In this document: positions 1 to 6,955 of the stretch, piece by piece
Layout of the letters: every line of letters begins with the position of its first letter
Numbering within the stretch: position 1 is the stretch's first letter
Assembly: GCA_964646425.1 (NCBI GenBank)
Contig: CAZYEI010000042.1
Coordinates: 1-10,351 of the forward strand
Length of the DNA stretch: 10,351 bases
Reading direction: 5' to 3'
Source: CAZYEI01 sp964646425
GTDB lineage: Bacteria; Bacillota_I; Bacilli_A; RFN20; JAISJY01
Position numbers and translations under genes: made by a program
The notes under the pieces: generated by a model
Told to the model about the DNA's origin: nothing
Database searches by the model: none
Seen by the model: only the letters and a program-made list of their open reading frames with translations

Positions 1-302
1 ATTTAAATCAACCAGTTGAAAGACTTGATGATGAAGGAAATGTTGTTTTAGATAATAATCAAGAACCTATTATGGAGTATTCTTTATATCAAAAAGTTGC
101 AAAAATGACAGTTAATGTTACAGATTGGTATTTTACTTCTCCAGCATTTAAAGGTTCTGCTACTACTCGTGAACAAGTTGGAGCAATTATCTCTACAGTT
201 TGCTTAAATGATTTATCTAATAAGAGCGAAAAAGAAATAGATGACTATATTATGAGTGTTTTCGGAGTAGCTTATACTGAATCTGAATTAGCAAAAGGAT
301 AA
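1..302 (+). CDS. ABC transporter solute-binding protein, C-terminal fragment (partial)
   Basis: The reading frame is open from the first bases (first full codon at 3), so the gene begins upstream and only its last 99 residues are here. The ATG at 72 has no Shine-Dalgarno sequence and lies inside the open frame, so it is an internal Met. The last 53 residues align without gaps to the C-terminus of the next gene (24 identities by eye, including P-F-G, T-x-R-E-Q-V-G, C-L, and E-I before the terminal helix). That gene is a recognisable solute-binding lipoprotein, which is the basis of this call. Such proteins hold a ligand at the outer membrane face and pass it to an ABC permease. The ligand cannot be told from this fragment. 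The stop codon is 3 bp before the next ATG, so the two are cotranscribed and probably translationally coupled. Confidence 0.7.
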   Translation, partial: LNQPVERLDDEGNVVLDNNQEPIMEYSLYQKVAKMTVNVTDWYFTSPAFKGSATTREQVGAIISTVCLNDLSNKSEKEIDDYIMSVFGVAYTESELAKG

Positions 303-305
303 TTT

Positions 306-1727
306 ATGAATTTGAAGAAGGCACCTATATTGCAAATAACTATATTATCTTTAATATTGGTGTCTTCTATTACTGGATGCAATAATCAAAATTTAGCATC
401 CAGTAATTTTAACAAAGACACCAATATTTTGGATTTAGAAAATATAGATATTGAACAATTACGACAAGAAAAGATTTCAATTACAATTTGGAATACATTA
501 GGTGGTATAAGCTATAACCTAATGGATAATTACATTAAAAAATTTGAAAAAATATATCCTAATTTTTCTATTACTCAAGTAACACAAGGAACAGATGCAG
601 ATCTTGATTATAATTTGACTGCAGCAATACCAGCAAAAAAGACACCAACTATGGCAATGATTGATCATCAATATATTGCTGACTATATTTCGTATGGATC
701 AATTGAAAAAATGAATGCTTACTTTGAAGTTGCTTCATTAAATTTTGCTGAAGATAATGATTATTTATCAAATTTGTTAGAAAGTGGAACATCATTTTCT
801 TTAACTAGTGAAATATATTCATTGCCATTTCTCAATTATTCAAATGTATTATATTATAATGAATCATTATTAAATAATTCTATAATATCTTTATTAAAGA
901 ATAATTTAAAATGGGAAGGTAATGGCAATTCGCTTATAGATATAGCAAAAAAGATTAAAGAAGATGATGAAACAGTAATTCCTTTATACGTTGATAGCTA
1001 TGAGTCGCTATATACTATATTAAGTTATCAATATAATGTTCCATATGTTTCATTAACTAATCTAGTGAAAGGACATATAGATTTTGCAAATGATGCTGCC
1101 ATAGACTTAGTGAAAAAAGTTAAGGAATGGGTTGATAATGGTTGGATTTGTATTGGGGAAAATACTGTAGGTATTGATTCCATAAATCCATTTAATAAAA
1201 ATGTTGCAATGGTAATTGCACCAACTAATAAATATTTGAATTATACTTCAAGTAATATTAGGGCAACACTAATTCCACAACAAAATAGTGAGTACGTATT
1301 TAATGAAATATTGGGACAAGAAGCAATTATTTTTAAAGTGTCACCGCTTAAAGAAAAAATAGTTGCATGGCTATTTTATAAATTTATTACAAATGCAGAA
1401 AACAGTCTCGAATTAACTTTAAATAAGGAATGTATTCCTTTAAAAAGTAGTTCATATTATTTAGATTTATATAAAAATAAAATTGAAAATAACGACAATC
1501 ACTTAGAACAAGATATTTTAACACTATATCCAAACTTAGTTTCATCTATGAAGCAAACTCCTTCATTTGTCGGAGCATTGACATCAAGAGAACAAGTTGG
1601 GCTTTTATTAAAGGTTATTTGTTTAAAAGACTTTTCTAAATATTCAGATGAAGAAATTAATAAATATCTTTATGAACAGTTTAAAAATGCATATACAGTT
1701 TCGGTGATTGCATTAGGAAATAATTAG
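306..1727 (+). CDS. Solute-binding lipoprotein of an ABC transporter (family 1-like)
   Basis: This is a 473-residue protein with a lipoprotein signal peptide: Lys at 4-5, a hydrophobic core to about residue 21, and lipobox I-T-G-C with the lipidated Cys at 25. The mature protein opens with a beta strand and loop (ISITIWNTLGG, residues 57-67) and a helix ending in F-E-K-I-Y-P, typical of extracellular solute-binding proteins of the sugar-binding class. Later segments (INPFNKNVAMVIAPTNKY; the EAIIFK strand; AWLFYKFITNAENSLEL helices) also fit that fold, and the length is normal for it. Residues 419-473 match the C-terminus of the protein encoded just upstream, so the two are tandem paralogs. 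AAAAGGA at 293-299 lies 6 bases before the ATG and overlaps the end of the upstream gene. No permease or ATPase gene is in the window. Fold assignment is good; the ligand (sugar, nucleoside or oligomer) is unknown. Confidence 0.75.
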   Translation: MNLKKAPILQITILSLILVSSITGCNNQNLASSNFNKDTNILDLENIDIEQLRQEKISITIWNTLGGISYNLMDNYIKKFEKIYPNFSITQVTQGTDADLDYNLTAAIPAKKTPTMAMIDHQYIADYISYGSIEKMNAYFEVASLNFAEDNDYLSNLLESGTSFSLTSEIYSLPFLNYSNVLYYNESLLNNSIISLLKNNLKWEGNGNSLIDIAKKIKEDDETVIPLYVDSYESLYTILSYQYNVPYVSLTNLVKGHIDFANDAAIDLVKKVKEWVDNGWICIGENTVGIDSINPFNKNVAMVIAPTNKYLNYTSSNIRATLIPQQNSEYVFNEILGQEAIIFKVSPLKEKIVAWLFYKFITNAENSLELTLNKECIPLKSSSYYLDLYKNKIENNDNHLEQDILTLYPNLVSSMKQTPSFVGALTSREQVGLLLKVICLKDFSKYSDEEINKYLYEQFKNAYTVSVIALGNN

Positions 1728-1740
1728 AAGGGAGTAAATT

Positions 1741-3150
1741 ATGAAAAATAAATATATATTAAAATTTATTTTATCATGTTTATTTGTATTTATATTAGTA
1801 GGATGTAATCAAAATTCTACTTCTTCTAGTATAAATTCAAATAGTAATCCAATAACCAATTCAACAAGTAGTAGTACAACATCAAGTAATAAAGAATCTT
1901 CTACTCCAATAGAAAGAATTGATTATGTTTCTCAAACAAAAATTGCATCATCAGACTGGAAAACAAAAAAATTCTTAACTGATGGAGTTGGAGCAGTAAC
2001 ATTATATAATACAGTTGATGGTGATACAGCTCATTTTAAAGAAGGAAATCAAATTATTAAAGTAAGATTTAATGGCGTTAACACTCCTGAGTCAACTGGA
2101 AAAATTGAACCATGGGGACATGCTGCTTCTGAATTTACAGGTGATAATTTAACAAACGCCAAGACTATTATTATTGAAACTGAACCAAATGAAAATACAG
2201 GAGGTCCAGTAGCTGATTCAACAGGTAGTCGTTATCTTTGTTGGGTTTGGATTTCAGATAAGCCAATCGATGAAGAAGATGGTAGTACTTTAAAATTATT
2301 GAATTTAATGTTAGTTGATGGTTCTTACAGTTCAGCAAAAGGTGTTGCTGGAAGCGTTTATTCACAAACTTTTATAAATTGTGATTTACAAGCACAAAAA
2401 GATAATTTACGAATTTGGTCAAAAGATTTAGATCCAGATTATTATTATGGCAGTGCTATAAATACTAATATTAAAGAAGTTTGTTTAAATTCTGATGAAT
2501 ATTTAGGAAAACGTGTTGTTGTTGAAGGAATTGTTACGAGAACATTAGGCTTAAATGTTTATATTCAAGAATTTTATGATGATGATGATTCTGGAATTAG
2601 TGAAACATATGGAATATATATTTTTTCTAGTTATACAGAATATCGTTCACTGTTTGTTCGTGGTTATCGATTAAGAGTTGTAGGTGTTGTTAGTGAATAT
2701 CCATCTGGCTCTGGTCATATTCAATTAGTTGATGTTTCATATAATAAATATATACCTGATGAAGAAAATGATATGAAGATTATTTCAAAAGGAAATGCTT
2801 ATGAAGCATTAGAATTATCACCTGCTGAAGCTTTAAATAAAGATCATTATTGTGTATTAGTAAAATTCTATAATGTTACTGTAACTGGTGGCTATGGTGG
2901 TAGAAAAGAAGATAGTGATTCAAATGCAATGACTTTATATGCTAAAGATTCAAATGGATATAAATTCAATATTAGAATTGATTCTTCAACATTCATAAAA
3001 GATACCGATGGAAATACAATAGAAACATATAGATATTTTGTTGGTAAGACTTTTGATATTAGTGGAATGGTTGGATACTATGAAAGTGTATCTGGAAATC
3101 AAACATATCAATTAATGCTTGTTGCAACAAGTGATATAGTTTATTTATAA
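1741..3150 (+). CDS. Surface lipoprotein with SNase-like nuclease domain and OB-like domains
   Basis: This is a 469-residue lipoprotein: hydrophobic signal, lipobox L-V-G-C with Cys22, then a Ser/Thr/Asn linker to about residue 55. Residues 82-228 match the staphylococcal nuclease (thermonuclease) domain. The motif TVDGDT (91-96) supplies the metal-site Asp95. R109 lies in VRFNGVNTPE, and E117 matches the general-base Glu43 of the S. aureus enzyme. R164 in GSRYLCWVW matches Arg87, and the domain ends with AQKDNLRIWS, like the family's KKEKLNIWS. One metal ligand, Asp40 in S. aureus, is Asn114 here. Residues about 244-335 look like an OB-fold domain of the kind found in B. subtilis YhcR, and about 350-469 a second beta-rich domain of similar type. 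Expected role: cutting extracellular DNA or RNA at the cell surface, probably with Ca2+. The RBS is GGGAG just upstream, 13 bp after the solute-binding gene, so probably one operon. Confidence 0.8.
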   Translation: MKNKYILKFILSCLFVFILVGCNQNSTSSSINSNSNPITNSTSSSTTSSNKESSTPIERIDYVSQTKIASSDWKTKKFLTDGVGAVTLYNTVDGDTAHFKEGNQIIKVRFNGVNTPESTGKIEPWGHAASEFTGDNLTNAKTIIIETEPNENTGGPVADSTGSRYLCWVWISDKPIDEEDGSTLKLLNLMLVDGSYSSAKGVAGSVYSQTFINCDLQAQKDNLRIWSKDLDPDYYYGSAINTNIKEVCLNSDEYLGKRVVVEGIVTRTLGLNVYIQEFYDDDDSGISETYGIYIFSSYTEYRSLFVRGYRLRVVGVVSEYPSGSGHIQLVDVSYNKYIPDEENDMKIISKGNAYEALELSPAEALNKDHYCVLVKFYNVTVTGGYGGRKEDSDSNAMTLYAKDSNGYKFNIRIDSSTFIKDTDGNTIETYRYFVGKTFDISGMVGYYESVSGNQTYQLMLVATSDIVYL

Positions 3151-3160
3151 AAATAGTTTC

Positions 3161-3187
3161 AACAAATTAATAAAAATTTGTTAAAAT
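3161..3187 (+). promoter_or_regulatory. Possible extended -10 promoter overlapping a small hairpin
   Basis: In the 66-bp gap before the large lipoprotein gene, TGTTAAAAT (3179-3187) matches an extended -10 element (TGnTATAAT with one mismatch). A weak -35-like TTCAAC sits at 3158-3163, 18 bases upstream of the -10 hexamer. The same stretch contains an 8-bp inverted repeat (AACAAATT at 3161-3168 and AATTTGTT at 3175-3182, 6-base loop). It has no following T-run, so it is a poor terminator. The downstream gene could have its own start of transcription as well as read-through from the operon. Confidence 0.35.
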
Positions 3188-3216
3188 AAACATGAAGAAT
3201 AAAAGGAGAGGAAAAC

Positions 3217-6090
3217 ATGAAAAATTCTAAGAAATTAGCAACCTTAGCAGTTTTATTTGCATTAGTTGGTTGCGGTGGAAATGGAACAAGTACTAGTAAT
3301 AAAACAAGTAGTAGCAATGCTGGTAATAGTACTACATCAACACCAAGTAACTCAAGTACGCCATCAATAAGTACTGGAGCAGAAGACTTAGCTTACTTAA
3401 AATCAGTAGCCCAAAGATTAATTTATGATGGTCGTGGCTGGACTACAGATGGAATAAGAGGCGATATTACAGATTTAATTACTTCAATGGAAGATGGAGC
3501 AGTTTCTATATCTTATGCTTCAAGTAATACAGATATTATTGTAATTGATGGAGATAAAGGTATTGTAACATTACCAGAAGCTGGTTCTACAACTATGGGA
3601 TATGAAGTTGTTACATTAACAGCTACATTAACTTATAAAGGACAAACAACAACTAAGGATTTTAAAGTTAAAGTACATGAAGTAATGGGAGTTTCAAAAA
3701 TTTCTGATATTCATGCAAATACACAAGCTGATACATATGAAATTAAAGGTACTGTAACTGGAATCAACTCTAGAGGATTTACAGTATATGATGGAACAGG
3801 TTCTATCTTAGTATACTTAAACTCTTTACCAACAGTAGCAGTTGGTGATTATGTAAAAGTTTCTGGAACAGTAACTTTCTATCAAAGCGTTGCTCAATAT
3901 GATTCTTCAGCTTCAGTTACAGTTCTAAATGAAACTGCACCTGCTGAAGCAGTATTTGATTTTACTACTCCTACAGCATATGATGGTGCTGCAATCACAG
4001 CATGGGCACAAGATGGTGGTAAAGTAGGACCATATATTACAGTAAGAGGAGCTTTATCTGTTAGCGGATATTACTATAACTTAACAATTGATGGAACAAC
4101 ATATAAAGGTTCATTATCATATCCACTAGAAAGTTCTAATTTTAGTTCTTTTGATGGAAAAGTAGTAGATGTAACAGGTTTCTTACTATATGTTTCTGGT
4201 TCAGATACAAAATATGCTAATATTATGGTTACTGATTTAAAAGAACCAGAATTATCTGAAACTGAAAAAGTAGATGCAGTTAAGAATGATTTAACAGTTC
4301 CTGCCGCAGCTACAAATTCATTAAGTTTACCTAAGACTGGTGAATATGGCGCAACAATTACTTGGGAATCTGCAAACACAGCTGTTATTGCTATTGATAG
4401 TGAAGGTAATGCAACAGTTACTCAAGATGAAAAGAATGCTACAGTTGTAAAATTAACTGCAACTATTTCATTAGGTGAAACTACTGCAACTAAAGAATTT
4501 AATGTTACAGTTTTACCTATTAATTTAGAAGCAACACATACAATTACAAACATTAAAACAACAGGAACAGCAGTAACTGGTGCAATTGTTGAAGCAACAG
4601 TTGTTGGTGTTAATACTAGAGGTTATTACTTAACAGATGGAACAAATACAATTGAAGTATATGGAAGTGATTCAGCTGTTAAAGAAGGAGATAAAGTATT
4701 AGTTCAATTAAATGTAACTCCAAATGAAAAATATGGTTTACAAGGTGGAAATGCAATTTTATTACAAACAATTTCAGAAGGTAATGAATCTGGATTAACA
4801 CCAGTAAATTATGCGTTTGCAGATTTATATTCAGCATCAAATTCAAAACAAGTTATTGAACAAACATATGTAAACGATATGGTTGGAAAATATGTAGAAG
4901 TTACTGGATATATGTTAAGTAATGGAACTTACTATAATTTCTACAAAGAAAATTCTACAGATTCAAGCTCAATTAATTTAATGAATACAACAGATGCTAA
5001 ATTAGAAGATGTAAAAGCTAATTTAGGAGTAGAAGTTACAATTAGAGCATACGTATATGGATTTAGCCAAGGAGCAAGCGTAACAGAAAAGGCTAGATAC
5101 ATTCAATTAGTATTTGATAAAGTTGTTGCTAAAGAAACACCTAATCCTGATCCTGTAGTTGACAATTTATTTGTTGCTACTGATTGGGAAGAAGCAGATG
5201 AATTACAAGCAGATGTTAACGAAGGTGCAAAAATTGTTTATTGGGCTGACCAAAATTGGAGTGGCTCAAAAGTTAACGCTACTACTTCAGTTGAAGATGG
5301 CGTATTTACAATTGCTTCAACTTTAGAATCAGGTTCTAACTGGTTTGCATTACAAGCATTTATTAATGTTCCAAATAATGCAGCTGATGATACTTATGAT
5401 GTTTCATTAACATTAAATTCTTCAGTTGCAGGAAAAATTACATTTAACGGCAAAACTGTTGAATTAGTAGTTGGTGAAAACAAATTAACAGACACAGTTA
5501 CAGTTGCTTCTGCAACTAGATGGGATGGTGCAGGATATATTACTGCTCCTGTATCAATTCAATTTGGTGTAAATCCTGATGTTGATGCAACAGTTACTGC
5601 TGAAGATAATGCAATAATGCAAACTGCTACTTATAGTTTATCAAATATTGTAATTGCAGTTGCTGATACTACAGATGATACACCAGTTACTCCAGCTGAA
5701 GCAGTTTTAGCAGCAAGCATTACATTTGATACAACAGCTAATAGAACTGAAATTTCAACAGAAAAGCAAGTTTGGCAAGCAAATGGAATTACTGTAACTG
5801 GAGAAAAAGCTTCTTCAACAACTGATGTAGCTGATTATTCAAATCCAGTAAGATTTTATAAATCTTCAAAATTAACAGTAGCTTATTCTAAAGAAATTGT
5901 TAAGATTGTAATTACTTGTAAATATGCAAATAAATGTTATTCAAGCAGTGATACAATTCCTGGAGCAACATTAACAGTTGAGGATAAAGTTATGACAATT
6001 GTTTTAGATACTCCTGCAACATCATTCACAATTGATTCACTTGCTACACAATTACGTGTTGTTTCAATTGATGTTTATACAGCTGCATAA
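3217..6090 (+). CDS. Large multidomain surface lipoprotein (Ig-like/OB-like modules, C-terminal beta-sandwich domains)
   Basis: This is a 957-residue lipoprotein: short signal, lipobox L-V-G-C with Cys19, and a Ser/Thr/Asn linker to about residue 53. Residues 57-153 and 346-432 read as atrophied bacterial Ig-like (aBig) domains, with the pattern I-T-W/Y-x-S-x-N then V-x-L-T-A-T followed by F-x-V-x-V. Each is followed by an OB-like beta domain (157-238 and 440-518; compare VTGINSRGFTVYDGTGSI with VVGVNTRGYYLTDGTNTI). A second OB-like segment follows each (243-340 and 528-638). Residues 650-816 look like a jelly-roll carbohydrate-binding-type domain, and 828-955 form another all-beta domain (VWQANGITV, NPVRFYKSSKL). 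No catalytic motif was found, so it probably binds a ligand at the surface; OB folds and the nuclease neighbour suggest nucleic acid, the jelly-roll suggests glycan. A purine-rich RBS with AAGGAG at 3203-3208 lies 8 bases before the ATG. Domain families were judged by eye. Confidence 0.7.
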   Translation: MKNSKKLATLAVLFALVGCGGNGTSTSNKTSSSNAGNSTTSTPSNSSTPSISTGAEDLAYLKSVAQRLIYDGRGWTTDGIRGDITDLITSMEDGAVSISYASSNTDIIVIDGDKGIVTLPEAGSTTMGYEVVTLTATLTYKGQTTTKDFKVKVHEVMGVSKISDIHANTQADTYEIKGTVTGINSRGFTVYDGTGSILVYLNSLPTVAVGDYVKVSGTVTFYQSVAQYDSSASVTVLNETAPAEAVFDFTTPTAYDGAAITAWAQDGGKVGPYITVRGALSVSGYYYNLTIDGTTYKGSLSYPLESSNFSSFDGKVVDVTGFLLYVSGSDTKYANIMVTDLKEPELSETEKVDAVKNDLTVPAAATNSLSLPKTGEYGATITWESANTAVIAIDSEGNATVTQDEKNATVVKLTATISLGETTATKEFNVTVLPINLEATHTITNIKTTGTAVTGAIVEATVVGVNTRGYYLTDGTNTIEVYGSDSAVKEGDKVLVQLNVTPNEKYGLQGGNAILLQTISEGNESGLTPVNYAFADLYSASNSKQVIEQTYVNDMVGKYVEVTGYMLSNGTYYNFYKENSTDSSSINLMNTTDAKLEDVKANLGVEVTIRAYVYGFSQGASVTEKARYIQLVFDKVVAKETPNPDPVVDNLFVATDWEEADELQADVNEGAKIVYWADQNWSGSKVNATTSVEDGVFTIASTLESGSNWFALQAFINVPNNAADDTYDVSLTLNSSVAGKITFNGKTVELVVGENKLTDTVTVASATRWDGAGYITAPVSIQFGVNPDVDATVTAEDNAIMQTATYSLSNIVIAVADTTDDTPVTPAEAVLAASITFDTTANRTEISTEKQVWQANGITVTGEKASSTTDVADYSNPVRFYKSSKLTVAYSKEIVKIVITCKYANKCYSSSDTIPGATLTVEDKVMTIVLDTPATSFTIDSLATQLRVVSIDVYTAA
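3385..5130 (+). repeat. Intragenic duplication: two Ig-like + OB-like + OB-like modules
   Basis: Within the 957-residue lipoprotein, module 1 (residues 57-340, bases 3385-4236) and module 2 (residues 346-638, bases 4252-5130) share the same domain order. The aBig domains align at their S-x-N and L-T-A-T motifs and their F-x-V-x-V ends. The first OB-like domains align at T-V/V-V-G-x-N-x-R-G, a following Y/L-x-D-G-T, and the V-x-x-G-D-x-V strand. The second OB-like segments share D-x-x-V-x-V-T-G and nearby tyrosine-rich strands (GYYYNL versus GTYYNF). Divergence is high, so the duplication is old. Confidence 0.55.
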
Positions 6091-6113
6091 TATATACTAT
6101 TTAATTATTTGCA

Positions 6114-6150
6114 AAAAAGATTGTTAAGACTAAGTCTTAACAATCTTTTT
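6114..6150. terminator. Bidirectional rho-independent terminator
   Basis: A perfect 17-bp inverted repeat (arms 6114-6130 and 6134-6150, 3-base loop TAA) has A-runs on the left flank and T-runs on the right, so it can end transcription in both directions. It serves the large + strand lipoprotein gene ending at 6090 and the - strand methyltransferase gene. The right arm reaches into the methyltransferase stop codon (6149-6151). Confidence 0.92.
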
Positions 6151-6946
6151 ACTTCTCGACAATATCTAATAAATGTGCACTTGCACCAAGTAAATCACTT
6201 CGTTCACATGTTGCTAAATGATATTTTATGAATTGTTCATATTCTTCATCCGATAAGCTATTTAAGGTAACTCTTAGATAATTACTAGGTCCATCACTAG
6301 CAATTATTTTAATTCTTTTTAACTTTAAAATAGAATTAAATCTATCAATAACTTCAATTCTAACCATTGAGTATAAATCATTGTCAAGATTAATCATATG
6401 GAAATTATCATCAACTTGATTATTGTTAACAGCCTCTAAAATTTTCTTTTTAATAAATCCATAACTAATAATTGCATAATCATTCATATAATAACTAATA
6501 AGAATTTTTCCACCTTTTTTAGTTACTCTTTTTGCTTCTTTAAGTGCTTGTATTTTTTCTTCTTCTTTTAATAAATGATACATTGGCCCAAAAAGCAATG
6601 TTACATCAAATGTATTATCCTCAAATATTGATAAATCTAGTGCATTACCTTGAATTATTTTAGCATTTGAATTTTTACTTTTAAAAATTTTAATATTATG
6701 TTCAACTAATTCTATTGCATAAACATCATATCCATCATTACTAAGATAAACACTATAAGCACCGGTTCCCGCTCCGATATCAAGAATTTTTTTATTTTTG
6801 TCATTATTTAAAATTTGATATATATATTTTAAAGAAGTAATAAATTCAACTTTACCGTGTCTAGTTTGTAATCTATGATCTTCATTAAAATGTGAATAAT
6901 AATCCTCTAATAGAGAAATTTTAGTATTTGTACGTTGAAAATTCAT
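6149..6946 (-). CDS. Class I SAM-dependent methyltransferase
   Basis: This is a 265-residue protein with a Rossmann-type methyltransferase core. Motif I is ILDIGAGTGAYS (54-65), the SAM-ribose acidic residue is E79 (AIEL), motif III is QGNALDL (99-105) with D104, and motif IV is FDVTLLFGPMYHL (113-125). It is followed by the ALKEAKRVTKKGGKILISYY helix and strand typical of the Methyltransf_11/25 group. The C-terminus (KYHLATCERSDLLGASAHLL then DIVEK) is a pattern I associate with a common but uncharacterised Firmicutes family, so the substrate is unknown. No signal peptide or membrane segment is seen; it should be cytosolic. A strong RBS (AGGAG on the - strand) lies just before the ATG and overlaps the stop of the preceding gene, with 9 bp between the two coding regions, which implies cotranscription and translational coupling with the deacetylase-like gene. 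Confidence 0.88.
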   Translation of the reverse strand: MNFQRTNTKISLLEDYYSHFNEDHRLQTRHGKVEFITSLKYIYQILNNDKNKKILDIGAGTGAYSVYLSNDGYDVYAIELVEHNIKIFKSKNSNAKIIQGNALDLSIFEDNTFDVTLLFGPMYHLLKEEEKIQALKEAKRVTKKGGKILISYYMNDYAIISYGFIKKKILEAVNNNQVDDNFHMINLDNDLYSMVRIEVIDRFNSILKLKRIKIIASDGPSNYLRVTLNSLSDEEYEQFIKYHLATCERSDLLGASAHLLDIVEK

Positions 6947-6955
6947 ATTTATCTC

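Noticed and set aside
72..302. A separate 76-residue gene starting at the ATG at 72
   Set aside because: The frame is open to the window start, there is no ribosome-binding site before 72, and the protein matches the C-terminal end of the next solute-binding protein, so it is the end of a longer gene.
1801..1905. Tandem nucleotide repeat in the Ser/Thr/Asn linker, possible phase-variation tract
   Set aside because: The codons (AGT, TCT, TCA, ACA, AAT) are mixed, with no uniform repeat unit long enough to suggest slippage. The same holds for the linker at 3280-3375.
2171..2365. Short open frame on the - strand
   Set aside because: It lies wholly inside the SNase-domain gene, has no ribosome-binding site and no recognisable protein pattern.
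3161..3182. Rho-independent terminator after the SNase gene
   Set aside because: The stem is only 8 bp of nearly pure A/T and is not followed by a T-run.
4074..4379. 101-codon open frame on the - strand
   Set aside because: It is antisense to the large lipoprotein gene, has no ribosome-binding site, and its sequence mirrors the codon pattern of the real gene.
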